Of a stretch of 64,000 nt of DNA, positions 8,501 to 17,579 are shown one piece after another. This DNA is from Flavobacteriales bacterium UBA7612 (GTDB lineage Bacteria; Bacteroidota; Bacteroidia; Flavobacteriales; Weeksellaceae), in contig DLJQ01000005.1 of NCBI GenBank assembly GCA_002484335.1, forward strand, positions 722 to 64,721. The letters are read 5' to 3'. The position numbers were made by a program, and so were the translations under genes. Numbering within the stretch: the stretch's first letter is position 1; every line of letters begins with the position of its first letter. Below the pieces are notes generated by a model. That model was not told the origin of the DNA. It made no database searches and was given only the letters and a program-made list of their open reading frames with translations.

Positions 8501-8518
8501 TAAAATATTAATAATAGC

Positions 8519-8556
8519 ATAAAAAGGGATGTTTTGTAAACATTCCTTTTTTTATT
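8519..8556 (+). terminator. Rho-independent terminator after glmS
   Basis: AGGGATGTTT pairs with AAACATTCCT (one G-T pair) around a short loop, followed by a run of T. Confidence 0.75.
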
Positions 8557-8596
8557 TAAAAAAGTCTTAAATTTAATCCGTAAAAATTCAAAAAAT

Positions 8597-9184
8597 ATGT
8601 TTACAGGAATTGTAGAAGGAGTAGGTAAATTAGTTGATTTGGAAATAAATCAATCAAATTTGAATCTATGGATAGAATCTGATTTCACAAACGAACTAAA
8701 AATAGATCAAAGTGTTGCTCATAATGGAGTATGTTTAACGGTTGTTGATATAAAAAATAATCTTTATAAAGTAACTGCAATTGAAGAAACTTTGTTAAAA
8801 ACAAACTTTAACACATTAAAAAAGGATGATTTGATAAATTTAGAACGATGTTTGATGTTTAATGGTCGTATTGATGGACATATTGTACAAGGGCATGTGG
8901 ATCAAATAGGACAAATATCTTCAATTGAAGATCAAGATGGAAGTTATTTACTAACCATAGATTATGATGAAGAAAGTTCTGGAAATGTGACAGTAGAAAA
9001 AGGATCTATCTGTTTAAATGGAATAAGCTTGACAGTTGTTAATAGTAAAGTAGGGCAATTTTCAGTTGCAATAATCCCTTATACATGGGAATTTACAAAT
9101 TTAAATCAATATAATGTTGGTGATCAATTGAATTTAGAATTTGACATCATTGGTAAATATATAAAAAGACTAACTCAAAAATAG
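8597..9184 (+). CDS. ribE: Riboflavin synthase, alpha chain
   Basis: Converts two molecules of 6,7-dimethyl-8-ribityllumazine to riboflavin. 195 residues in two homologous lumazine-binding halves: MFTGIVEGVG starts the first, with VAHNGVCLTVV at about 40-50; the second repeats it as KGSICLNGISLTVV near 135-148. GRIDGHIVQGHVD lies at the join, the usual place. It stands 96 bases after glmS, beyond a terminator, and just 1 base before the histidine kinase gene, so it shares a transcript with that gene and trmN6. No FMN riboswitch is seen. Confidence 0.96.
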   Translation: MFTGIVEGVGKLVDLEINQSNLNLWIESDFTNELKIDQSVAHNGVCLTVVDIKNNLYKVTAIEETLLKTNFNTLKKDDLINLERCLMFNGRIDGHIVQGHVDQIGQISSIEDQDGSYLLTIDYDEESSGNVTVEKGSICLNGISLTVVNSKVGQFSVAIIPYTWEFTNLNQYNVGDQLNLEFDIIGKYIKRLTQK

Positions 9185-9185
9185 A

Positions 9186-10631
9186 ATGAATAAGAATAAT
9201 AATTTATCGTTACCTGTTCGTATTATCATTTACATGGTAACTATATTATTATTTACTGCTGGCGCAATTTTAATGATTACTGCAAATCATTTTAATGAGC
9301 AAACAAAGCAATACCATGAAGATATCTTAAAACGTAAGGTTAGAGCTGTAGAATCAGCTATAGATTACGAAATGGATAATTTTCCTGGAGTAGCTACTAA
9401 AGAAAATGTACATAAAATACTTGAAGAAAGTTTTTTAAGAATTGCGGATATTAATAAAACTGATATCGTAATTTATGATTTGACAGGAAATAAAATTTTA
9501 ACAACACAACCTGTCTCAACAACTTATCCAACTTTGCCTCAAAATATTTTAGATAGGTTAAATAAATCCAATGAATTAATTCTTACAAGCAAAGACTTGA
9601 ATGATGATAGAAATGTCTATTCGTCATATAGTAATATAAAAAATTATTACAATGAAAATATAGCAATTCTCTGTCTACCTTATCAATCTAATCGTGATTT
9701 TTTACAGAGAGATATGTTTACTTTACTTGGAAGTTATGGTTTAGCTTTTGGTGTTATCCTTTTATTTGGAACTTTAGCAGTCTATTTTGTAACAAAAAAA
9801 ACGCTTACTAAACTTTGGTCATTTGCTGATCGTATTAGAGAAACTGAAGTTATATCTAATAATATGCCAATTAGATATGATGGAAATGATGAGATAAAAA
9901 TCCTTGTAGATTCGTATAATACAATGCTTCAAAAATTGAAAGAACAATCTGATCTAATTGCTAAGCAAGAACGAGAAGAAGCATGGAGAGATTTTGCAAA
10001 GCAAGTTGCTCATGAAGTTAAAAATCCATTAACTCCTATGAGATTATTAATTCAAAACTTGTTAAGAAAATTTGATGTTAATGATCCAGATCTAGAAGAA
10101 AAAACTAAGAGAACAGGAGCGATATTATTACAACAAATAGATACGATTTCTGCAATAGCAGAAGCGTTTTCAGATTTTGCTAAAATGCCATCAAGAGTTG
10201 ATGAAAAAATTGATGTTGTTGATGTTATAAAGAACACTCTTTTTATATTTCCTGCAAAATATATAGAGTTTACTCATTCACCTGATGTTATAATGATGTA
10301 TTTTGATAAACAGTATTTGAATAGAGTAATAACTAATATCACAAAAAATGCATTTCAATCTATTCCAAATAATATAGAGCCTAAAGTGAAAGTAGAAGTA
10401 TTTCTTAAAAATAATTTTCTTCATATTAATATATCAGATAATGGAGAAGGAATACCTTTAAAAGCTCAGAAATCTATTTTTGTACCTAAATTTACAACAA
10501 AAAATAGTGGAATGGGAATTGGATTACCAATGGTTAAGAAGATTATTGATGATTATGATGGTACAATTCGTTTTGAATCAAAAGTTTCAGAAGGAACAAC
10601 ATTCTTTATTATGATACCTTATCATGAGTAG
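9186..10631 (+). CDS. NtrY-like sensor histidine kinase
   Basis: 481 residues. TM1 at about 11-32, an extracytoplasmic domain of about 150 residues, TM2 at about 182-202, a HAMP region to about 258, then the HisKA domain with the phospho-acceptor His276 in VAHEVKNPLTPMRLL, the N-box NITKNAF, and the G boxes DNGEGIP and GMGIGLPMVKKII. The HEVKNPLTP form is typical of NtrY-type kinases. No response regulator gene is next to it, so the partner is elsewhere. It begins 1 base after ribE, and its end overlaps trmN6 by 8 bases. Confidence 0.92.
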   Translation: MNKNNNLSLPVRIIIYMVTILLFTAGAILMITANHFNEQTKQYHEDILKRKVRAVESAIDYEMDNFPGVATKENVHKILEESFLRIADINKTDIVIYDLTGNKILTTQPVSTTYPTLPQNILDRLNKSNELILTSKDLNDDRNVYSSYSNIKNYYNENIAILCLPYQSNRDFLQRDMFTLLGSYGLAFGVILLFGTLAVYFVTKKTLTKLWSFADRIRETEVISNNMPIRYDGNDEIKILVDSYNTMLQKLKEQSDLIAKQEREEAWRDFAKQVAHEVKNPLTPMRLLIQNLLRKFDVNDPDLEEKTKRTGAILLQQIDTISAIAEAFSDFAKMPSRVDEKIDVVDVIKNTLFIFPAKYIEFTHSPDVIMMYFDKQYLNRVITNITKNAFQSIPNNIEPKVKVEVFLKNNFLHINISDNGEGIPLKAQKSIFVPKFTTKNSGMGIGLPMVKKIIDDYDGTIRFESKVSEGTTFFIMIPYHE

Positions 10632-11334
10632 AAAACCTTTTAAGTTTAAACAGTTTGATATCTTTCAAGATAATACTGCTATGAAAGTTGGAACTGATGG
10701 TGTTTTGATTGGGAGCTGGACAAATATCTATAACGGGAATAAAATTTTAGATATAGGAACAGGAACAGGTTTAGTTTCTTTAATGTTAGCACAAAGATTT
10801 CCTGAAACTATAATTGATGCAATAGAAATTGATGAGTCTGCGTATTTACAGGCAATAGAAAATTTTCAGAATTCTATTTTTAAACAAAGATTGAAAGTTT
10901 TTAATACTCCAATTCAAGAGTATAATCCAAATGAAAAATATGATTTAATTGTAAGCAATCCTCCTTTTTTTAATGTTAATGATTTAGTAGAATTTGATAC
11001 TCGTAAGCAAGCAAGACAACAAACAACACTAACTTTTTCTGAACTGTTAGATAAAACGAGTCTATTACTTAATAGAAATGGAGTTGCTAGTTTTGTTATT
11101 CCTTATGATCAAAAAGATTTATATATAGATATAGCATCAAAAAGATCTTTATACATATCAAGAATTCTTTATGTAAGAGGAAATAAAAATTCTTCATTGA
11201 AAAGAGTATTATTGGAATTTTCTTTTGATCAAAAAGAGATTGTGGAAGAAGATGAACTGATTATTGAGTTAGATAGACATCAATATACTGATGAATATAT
11301 TAATCTTACAAAAGAGTTTTATTTAAAAATGTAA
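10624..11334 (+). CDS. trmN6: tRNA1(Val) adenine-37 N6-methyltransferase
   Basis: 236 residues of a class I SAM-dependent methyltransferase: ILDIGTGTGLVSLML at 41-55 binds SAM, and SNPPFF at 111-116 is the N6-adenine methyltransferase motif. N-terminal FKQFDIFQDNTAMKVGTDG is characteristic of the YfiC/TrmN6 group, which methylates A37 of tRNA1(Val). The start overlaps the kinase gene by 8 bases, so translation is probably coupled. It is followed by a bidirectional terminator shared with pckA. Confidence 0.92.
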   Translation: MSRKPFKFKQFDIFQDNTAMKVGTDGVLIGSWTNIYNGNKILDIGTGTGLVSLMLAQRFPETIIDAIEIDESAYLQAIENFQNSIFKQRLKVFNTPIQEYNPNEKYDLIVSNPPFFNVNDLVEFDTRKQARQQTTLTFSELLDKTSLLLNRNGVASFVIPYDQKDLYIDIASKRSLYISRILYVRGNKNSSLKRVLLEFSFDQKEIVEEDELIIELDRHQYTDEYINLTKEFYLKM

Positions 11335-11351
11335 TTATAAAAAATATAGAT

Positions 11352-11385
11352 AAAAAAACCTCTAAATTACGATTAGAGGTTTTTG
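11352..11385. terminator. Bidirectional terminator between trmN6 and pckA
   Basis: AACCTCTAA and TTAGAGGTT form a perfect stem with A-runs on the left and T-runs on the right, so it can end transcription from both converging genes. Confidence 0.85.
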
Positions 11386-11404
11386 TAATATTATTTGAAA
11401 TAAA

Positions 11405-12976
11405 TTAAATTTTAGGACCTCCAGCTAATAGCTCTTCAGTAGCAAATTCTTCAAATTTTTTGAAATTTTCTTTAAATTTTTTAGCTAAAATTTTAGCATT
11501 TTCTTCATAAGCTTGTTCAGAATCAAATGAGCTTGATGGGTTTAATTTTTCAGAATCAATTCCTTCAATTGAGACAGGTACTTCAAATCCAAAATAAGGA
11601 TCTTCTCTATATAAAATGTTATCTAACTTTCCATCAAGTGCAGCATTAATAACAGCTCTTGTGTCTTTTAAAGACATACGTTTTTTCTGTCCATTCCAAC
11701 CAGTATTTATTAACCAAACATTTACTCCAGTTTTTTCTACTTTATGACTAAGCATTTCTGCATATTTTGTAGGGTGTAAAGGCATAAATGGTGCTCCGAA
11801 GCAAGAAGAAAATGTTGTTTGTGGTTCTGTAACTCCAGCTTCTGTTCCAGCAACTTTAGATGTATATCCAGAAATGAATAAATAAGCAGCTTGGTTTGGA
11901 TTTAATTTTGCAATAGGAGGAAAAACACCATAGGCATCAAAAGATAAAAAGAAAATATTTTTAGGATTATTTCCTACTGATGGAATAGCGATATTTTCTA
12001 TGTAATCAATCGGATAAGATACACGTGTATTTTCTGTAATGGATACATCAGTATAATCAACCTCGTTAGAATCTGATTTTAATTTTACATTTTCTAATAG
12101 AGAACCTTTTTTGATTGCTTCATAAATTTCAGGTTCACCTTCTTTTGATAGGTTGATTACTTTAGCATAACATCCTCCTTCAAAATTGAAAACTTTGTTA
12201 TCTTCAGTCCATCCATGTTCATCATCACCAATTAATTGTCTATTTTTATCTGCAGATAATGTTGTTTTACCAGTTCCAGATAATCCAAAGAACATTGCTG
12301 TATCTCCATTTTTACCAGAATTTGCAGAACAGTGCATAGGTAAAGTATTTTTATAAACAGGAAGAGTAAAATTTAATGCAGAAAAAATTCCTTTTTTCAT
12401 TTCACCAGTATAACCAGTACCACCGTTTAAAACAATTTTTCTTTTGAAGTTAAGAATAGAGAAGTTATGTTGTCTAGTTCCATCAGCTTCAGATGTTGCT
12501 ACAAATGTAGGTGCATTAATAATTGTCCAATCAGCTTCACCAAAATTTTCTAATTCACTTTCTGTTGGGCGAATAAACATGTTGTAAATAAATAAATTAG
12601 CAGCTGGTGTTTCTGTAATTGCTCTAATTTTTGTTTTATAACTGTCATCAGCACAAGCAAAAGAATCCCTTACATAAATTTCACGATTACTTAAATGTTC
12701 TACAACTTTTTCGTATAAAGCGTCAAATTTTTCAGAATCAAAAGGAATATTTATATTCCCATCCCACCATACATTTTCTTTCGTTATTTCATCTTCAACG
12801 ATGAATCTATCTTTAGGAGAACGTCCTGTAAATTCTCCAGTTAAAATATTAATAGCTCCAGAAGAGGTGATTTCTCCTTGTCCTAATTCTATCATTTTTT
12901 GAGTTAACTCATCAGGTGATAATTGATAGTTAATTTTGGAATTTTTTATTCCGTAAGATGCCAATTCTATACTCAT
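11405..12976 (-). CDS. pckA: Phosphoenolpyruvate carboxykinase (ATP)
   Basis: Decarboxylates oxaloacetate to phosphoenolpyruvate with ATP, the first step of gluconeogenesis. 523 residues, the normal size for the ATP-dependent class. GLSGTGKTTL at 231-240 is the P-loop; LIGDDEHGW at 248-256 is the metal-binding and kinase-2 motif; HCSANSGKNGDTAMFF precedes the P-loop. Also visible is the oxaloacetate-binding region GRSPKDRFIV at 51-60. The same window holds ppc and pyk, so all three enzymes at the PEP node are present. A single-gene unit with a likely own promoter. Confidence 0.98.
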   Translation of the reverse strand: MSIELASYGIKNSKINYQLSPDELTQKMIELGQGEITSSGAINILTGEFTGRSPKDRFIVEDEITKENVWWDGNINIPFDSEKFDALYEKVVEHLSNREIYVRDSFACADDSYKTKIRAITETPAANLFIYNMFIRPTESELENFGEADWTIINAPTFVATSEADGTRQHNFSILNFKRKIVLNGGTGYTGEMKKGIFSALNFTLPVYKNTLPMHCSANSGKNGDTAMFFGLSGTGKTTLSADKNRQLIGDDEHGWTEDNKVFNFEGGCYAKVINLSKEGEPEIYEAIKKGSLLENVKLKSDSNEVDYTDVSITENTRVSYPIDYIENIAIPSVGNNPKNIFFLSFDAYGVFPPIAKLNPNQAAYLFISGYTSKVAGTEAGVTEPQTTFSSCFGAPFMPLHPTKYAEMLSHKVEKTGVNVWLINTGWNGQKKRMSLKDTRAVINAALDGKLDNILYREDPYFGFEVPVSIEGIDSEKLNPSSSFDSEQAYEENAKILAKKFKENFKKFEEFATEELLAGGPKI

Positions 12977-13027
12977 TTAAGTGATTTTATACTATTATTA
13001 AAATTCTTATAATCAAGAAGTTTTTTG

Positions 13028-13035
13028 CAAAACTA
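13028..13035 (-). promoter_or_regulatory. Possible -7 element of pckA
   Basis: TAGTTTTG on the minus strand fits TAnnTTTG and would give a leader of about 45 bases. No clear TTG is found at the expected -33 distance, so this is tentative. Confidence 0.35.
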
Positions 13036-13144
13036 CAATAAAAATGTAATTAAAACTTTGATTTATATCATCAACTACAACGTTTTCGTAATTAATTATT
13101 CATACATTTTTTAGAAGTTATTATGCGTGCATACAAAAAAAAGC

Positions 13145-13173
13145 TTGTATTTAATATAAGTTTTATATTTTTG
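13145..13173 (+). promoter_or_regulatory. Bacteroidota-type promoter of acpP
   Basis: TTG at 13145-13147, an 18-base spacer and TATTTTTG at 13166-13173. Transcription would start near 13180, about 26 bases before the acpP ATG. It probably drives acpP, fabF, rnc and the following gene. Confidence 0.65.
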
Positions 13174-13205
13174 CACTAGTTTACAACAATTAAAATTTGA
13201 AAATT

Positions 13206-13442
13206 ATGTCTGACATTACATCAAGAGTGAAAGCAATTATCGTAGATAAATTAGGAGTTGATGAAAGTGAAGTAACTCTAGAAGCAAGTTTCACTAACGA
13301 TTTAGGTGCTGATTCATTAGACACTGTAGAATTAATTATGGAATTCGAAAAAGAATTTGACATCCAAATTCCAGACGATCAAGCAGAAAAAATTTCTACA
13401 GTAGGTCAAGCTGTAAAATACATCGAAGACTTAAACAAGTAA
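13206..13442 (+). CDS. acpP: Acyl carrier protein
   Basis: 78 acidic residues. The 4'-phosphopantetheine attachment serine is Ser37 in GADSLDTVELIM. It carries growing acyl chains in fatty acid synthesis. The ATG at 13206 is chosen over the in-frame TTG at 13197, because MSDITSRVKAIIVDKLGV is the family's usual beginning. It is 15 bases upstream of fabF, the classical pairing. Confidence 0.98.
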   Translation: MSDITSRVKAIIVDKLGVDESEVTLEASFTNDLGADSLDTVELIMEFEKEFDIQIPDDQAEKISTVGQAVKYIEDLNK

Positions 13443-13457
13443 TAGTTCCCTATTTTT

Positions 13458-14711
13458 ATGGAATTAAAAAGAGTAGTAGTAACAGGTTTAGGCGCCCTAA
13501 CACCAATTGGAAATACATACCAAGAATATTGGGATGGATTAGTAAATGGTGTAAGTGGCGCTGCGCCTATTACGCTTTTTGATGCAGCTCTTTTTAAGAC
13601 ACAATTTGCTTGTGAGGTTAAAAACTTCAATATTGAAGATCATTTTGACCGTAAAGAAGCACGTAAGATTGATCGTTGCGCCCAATTGGGAATTGTTGCT
13701 GCAAGAGAAGCAATCAAACATAGTGGTATTTTAGATGCTACTAACGTAAACAAAGAGCGTATCGGTGTTATATGGGGATCGGGAATTGGTGGAATTAAAA
13801 CTTTTGAAGAAGAAGTAACTAATTTTGCAAATGGAAATGGAACTCCTCGTTTCAATCCTTTTTTTATCCCTAAGATGATTGCAGATATCACACCTGGTCA
13901 TATATCAATGGAGTTTGGTCTAATGGGGCCTAATTATACAACTGTTTCTGCTTGTGCTTCATCTACAAATGCTATTATTGATGCTTACATGTTATTAAGA
14001 CTTGGAAAGGCTGAAGCAATAGTGACTGGAGGTTCTGAAGCTGCTGTTACAGGTTCTAGTATAGGAGGATTTAATGCTTTACATGCCTTATCAACTAGAA
14101 ATGATGATCCAAAAACAGCATCTAGACCATTTGACAAAGACCGAGATGGTTTTGTTATGGGAGAAGGTGCAGGATGTATTATTTTAGAAGAATATGAACA
14201 TGCTATAGCAAGAGGTGCGACTATTTATGCAGAACTTGTTGGTACAGGAATGACAGCAGATGCACATCATATTACAGCACCACATCCAGAAGGAATTGGG
14301 GCTTTAAACGTGATGAGAGAAGCTTTAGCTGATGCAAATATTAGTATTACAGATATTGATCATATCAATATGCATGGTACATCAACTCCTTTAGGAGATA
14401 TTGCAGAATCAAAAGCAATTCAAAAATTATTCGGAGAACATGCATATAATATTCAAATAAATTCAACAAAATCAATGACAGGTCACTTATTAGGTGGTGC
14501 TGGAATTGTTGAGGCTATTTCGACTATTGGTGCTATAAACAACGGTATTGTGCCTCCAACAATTAATCATTTTACGGATGATGAAAATCTTGATCCTAAA
14601 ATTGATTATACATTTAACAAAGCTAGAGAGAAAAATGTAGAATATGCATTGAGTAATACTTTTGGTTTTGGTGGACACAATGCTTGTGTGATATTTAAGA
14701 AGTATAAGTAA
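13458..14711 (+). CDS. fabF: 3-oxoacyl-[acyl-carrier-protein] synthase II
   Basis: 417 residues. The condensing-enzyme triad is intact: Cys166 in TVSACASSTNA, His306 in MHGTSTPLGD and His343 in GHLLGGAG. It elongates acyl-ACP with malonyl-ACP. The stop codon shares one base with the ATG of rnc (TAATG), so the two genes are translationally linked in an acpP-fabF-rnc operon. Confidence 0.98.
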   Translation: MELKRVVVTGLGALTPIGNTYQEYWDGLVNGVSGAAPITLFDAALFKTQFACEVKNFNIEDHFDRKEARKIDRCAQLGIVAAREAIKHSGILDATNVNKERIGVIWGSGIGGIKTFEEEVTNFANGNGTPRFNPFFIPKMIADITPGHISMEFGLMGPNYTTVSACASSTNAIIDAYMLLRLGKAEAIVTGGSEAAVTGSSIGGFNALHALSTRNDDPKTASRPFDKDRDGFVMGEGAGCIILEEYEHAIARGATIYAELVGTGMTADAHHITAPHPEGIGALNVMREALADANISITDIDHINMHGTSTPLGDIAESKAIQKLFGEHAYNIQINSTKSMTGHLLGGAGIVEAISTIGAINNGIVPPTINHFTDDENLDPKIDYTFNKAREKNVEYALSNTFGFGGHNACVIFKKYK

Positions 14712-15463
14712 TGTCTTTCTTAAAAAAATTATTATCAAATATAATTAATCGTGATGGTTCTAAATCATCTGATCCTTTTTTGAAATTTTTGAAGTCTATC
14801 TTGGGATATACACCTCAAAATATTGAGATTTTTAAAGAAGCATTTACCCATAGATCTGCTCAAAAAAAAGATGAAAAAGGAAATAGTATTAATTTTGAAA
14901 GATTAGAATTTTTAGGAGATGCATTACTTGGTGCTTCTGCTGCAGTGCATTTATATTATAAAGCTCCCGAGCAGCAGGAAGGGTATTTAACAAAAATGCG
15001 TTCTAAAATAGTTTCTCGAAAACAATTAAACGCTATATCAAAAAAATTAGGCCTTTTAGATTTTTTAGAACCTCAGAACAATCACAATAATCTTGGAGAA
15101 GATGTAAATGGTGATATGCTTGAAGCTCTTGTAGGTGCTATTTATGTAGATGGAGGGATAGATGCAGTGCAAAACTTCATACAAATTAAAATTATTGACC
15201 CTTATGCGGATTTGGATCGTTTAGAACATACTATTACTAGCTATAAATCTTTAGTATTAGAATGGAGTCAAAAAACGAGAAATACAATAAGATTCAATAC
15301 TTTTGATGAAGAAAGTGCAGAAGATTTACAAGTATTTGTTTCTGTTATTCGTCTTAATGAAAAAGTCCTATCCAAGGGAAGAGGAACATCTAAAAAGAAA
15401 GCTGAAGAAAACGCAGCAAAAAGAGCATATTATTCCTTACAAAAGAAAATAGAAAAAGTATAA
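14711..15463 (+). CDS. rnc: Ribonuclease III
   Basis: 250 residues. The catalytic domain has the signature NFERLEFLGDALL (Glu63, Glu66, Asp70) and the second metal-binding pair Asp135 and Glu138 in NGDMLEALVGAIYVDGG. A C-terminal double-stranded RNA-binding domain (about 180-246) ends in KGRGTSKKKAEENAAKRAYYSL. It cleaves dsRNA in rRNA maturation and RNA decay. The start overlaps the fabF stop by one base, and the next gene begins 2 bases later. Confidence 0.98.
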   Translation: MSFLKKLLSNIINRDGSKSSDPFLKFLKSILGYTPQNIEIFKEAFTHRSAQKKDEKGNSINFERLEFLGDALLGASAAVHLYYKAPEQQEGYLTKMRSKIVSRKQLNAISKKLGLLDFLEPQNNHNNLGEDVNGDMLEALVGAIYVDGGIDAVQNFIQIKIIDPYADLDRLEHTITSYKSLVLEWSQKTRNTIRFNTFDEESAEDLQVFVSVIRLNEKVLSKGRGTSKKKAEENAAKRAYYSLQKKIEKV

Positions 15464-15465
15464 AT

Positions 15466-15924
15466 ATGGCAGAATTACTCTTATATGATGATTGGATAGA
15501 TTTCCATCTGATAGGAGTAAACTCTAATATGGATACTTCTACACAATTTATATTTCATTTAAACTCTACTTTTGGCACATATTTTCAGCGTGTTAAAGAT
15601 TTAGATATTTGGATAGATGATCATACTTATTATTTTGAAATCTATGAATGGTTAGATAAAGTAAATAAAATTGATTATCAAATTATTAAAAATGTTCCAA
15701 ATAAATCTGATTCTAAAAAAAATGAAGTAAATTTATCAAATCTATTCAAAGAGAGTATTGTATTAGTGCCTAATTACAAAGACTGTAATTATGTAGTAAA
15801 AATATCTGGTTGGGAAGGTGATTTGAAAGCTCTTCAATTACCATTTTTTGAAAATGATTTTATAAAAACAGTAAAAAAAATAGAAATTGATCTTATAAGT
15901 ACAGCTGAAAGATTAGTTTTTTAA
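15466..15924 (+). CDS. IPExxxVDY family protein
   Basis: 152 residues, no signal peptide. The family is named for an IPExxxVDY motif; here the equivalent is VPNYKDCNY at 101-109, a divergent form that keeps the proline and the tyrosine. I assign it mostly from its place: in Flavobacteriia this small protein lies between rnc and pyk. Function is unknown. It begins 2 bases after rnc and is likely translated from the same message. Confidence 0.7.
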   Translation: MAELLLYDDWIDFHLIGVNSNMDTSTQFIFHLNSTFGTYFQRVKDLDIWIDDHTYYFEIYEWLDKVNKIDYQIIKNVPNKSDSKKNEVNLSNLFKESIVLVPNYKDCNYVVKISGWEGDLKALQLPFFENDFIKTVKKIEIDLISTAERLVF

Positions 15925-15959
15925 AAAAAATAATATTCATAAAAAAAAGGGAAAAAATT

Positions 15960-17402
15960 ATGATTTACGATAAAGAATTTCTTAAAAAAACAAAGATTGT
16001 TGCAACCTTAGGGCCAGCAACAGAAAATCCTTCGATTTTATTAGAAATGATGAAGAAAGGGACGGATGTATTCCGTATCAATTTCTCTCATGCTGATTAT
16101 GAAGATGTAAAACGTAAAATTGATACAATTCATCAATTGAATGAAGAGCATGGATATAATACAGCAATTTTAGCCGATTTACAAGGGCCTAAATTACGCA
16201 TTGGTAAAATGGAGCATGAGGATTTTGTTATCAATCCAGGTGATATTTTAACATTTACTAATGAGGAAGTTATAGGAACAAATGAAAAAGTTTTTATGAC
16301 TTATAAAAAGTTTGCTGAAGATGTTCAAGTTGGAGAAAATATTTTGATTGATGATGGAAAATTAATTTTCAAAGTAATCGAAACAAACGGAACTGACATT
16401 GTAAAAGCTGAAACGATACAAGGTGGACCATTACGTTCTAAAAAAGGAGTTAATTTACCTAATACTAAAATATCTTTACCAGCACTAACAGAAAAAGATA
16501 AAGAAGATGCAAAATTTGCAATTGAGAATAGAGTAGATTGGTTCGCATTATCTTTTGTTCGTTCAGGACAAGATGTAAAAGATTTATCTGATTTTATTGC
16601 AGCAAATGGAGATTTAAGAATTCCAATTATCTCTAAAATAGAAAAGCCAGAAGCATTAGAAAATATAGACGATATATTAGAATTTTCTGATGGTTTAATG
16701 GTTGCTAGAGGTGACTTAGGTGTTGAAGTTCCTTTTGAAATAGTTCCTAAAGCTCAAAAACAATTAATTGATAAATCTAAATTAGCTAGAAAACCAGTTA
16801 TTGTTGCTACACAAATGATGGAAACAATGATTTCTAGTCTTACACCAACAAGAGCAGAAGTATCAGATGTTGCTAATGCTGTTTTCGATGGTGCTGATGC
16901 TGTAATGTTATCTGGAGAAACTTCTGTTGGTCAATATCCAGTTCAAGTTATTGAAAAAATGACAAGAATTCTTCAAACTGTAGAAGATGATGAACATGTG
17001 CATGTTCCAGAACATAAGCCAAGTGTAAGAAATGATCGTTTTGTGACAGATATGGTTTGTTATAATGCTGCAAAAATGGCTAAAGATACAGGTTCTAAAG
17101 CTATAGCTACTTTAACATATTCTGGGTACACAGCTTTCCAAATTTCATCTCATAGACCAAATTCATTTATTTTAGTTTACAATCCAAGTAAAAGAATTAA
17201 TCGTATGTTGAACTTATTGTGGGGAGTAAAAGCAATTAATTATGATCCTCGTGATACATCAACAGATCAAACAATTACAGAAGTAAATATATTAGCTAAA
17301 AATGCAGGGTTTGTTGATTATGGAGATTTTATAATCAACTTAAATGCAATGCCAGCATTCGAAAAAGGAATGACAAATACATTACGTATTTCTATGATTT
17401 AA
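15960..17402 (+). CDS. pyk: Pyruvate kinase
   Basis: Converts phosphoenolpyruvate and ADP to pyruvate and ATP. 480 residues. Motifs in order: KIVATLGPATENP near the N-terminus, ADLQGPKLRIG, the active-site lysine region IISKIEKPEALEN, MVARGDLGVEVP and DGADAVMLSGETSVGQYP. The C-terminal allosteric domain is complete. It lies 35 bases after the IPExxxVDY gene and is followed by a strong hairpin terminator. Confidence 0.98.
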   Translation: MIYDKEFLKKTKIVATLGPATENPSILLEMMKKGTDVFRINFSHADYEDVKRKIDTIHQLNEEHGYNTAILADLQGPKLRIGKMEHEDFVINPGDILTFTNEEVIGTNEKVFMTYKKFAEDVQVGENILIDDGKLIFKVIETNGTDIVKAETIQGGPLRSKKGVNLPNTKISLPALTEKDKEDAKFAIENRVDWFALSFVRSGQDVKDLSDFIAANGDLRIPIISKIEKPEALENIDDILEFSDGLMVARGDLGVEVPFEIVPKAQKQLIDKSKLARKPVIVATQMMETMISSLTPTRAEVSDVANAVFDGADAVMLSGETSVGQYPVQVIEKMTRILQTVEDDEHVHVPEHKPSVRNDRFVTDMVCYNAAKMAKDTGSKAIATLTYSGYTAFQISSHRPNSFILVYNPSKRINRMLNLLWGVKAINYDPRDTSTDQTITEVNILAKNAGFVDYGDFIINLNAMPAFEKGMTNTLRISMI

Positions 17403-17427
17403 GATAATTCTTAATAATATAAACTTT

Positions 17428-17456
17428 AAATCCCGATTTTTTATCGGGATTTTTTA
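17428..17456 (+). terminator. Rho-independent terminator after pyk
   Basis: ATCCCGAT and ATCGGGAT form a GC-rich stem, followed by TTTTT. Confidence 0.85.
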
Positions 17457-17579
17457 TTTTGGGCAAACCCTATCGGGACAGGCTATTCGTTTTGTCTTTT
17501 ATAAAATTAGTTACGACAAGCGTTCCTATTTTATAAAAGGATATCACTGCTATCCTTTTTGCAACTAATATTTTATAAG
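17457..17579. repeat. Structured intergenic repeat, copy 1
   Basis: It begins TTTTGGGCAAACCC, followed by TATCGGGACAGGC. An inner stem pairs CTTTTATAAAAT (17496-17507) with ATTTTATAAAAG (17528-17539), a second pairs AAAAGGATA (17535-17543) with TATCCTTTT (17551-17559), and the left arm can alternatively pair with 17563-17579. The head and plan are shared with 39668-39795. The right end provides the stop codon of the permease gene. It resembles the REP-like elements common between genes of Flavobacteriia. Confidence 0.7.
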
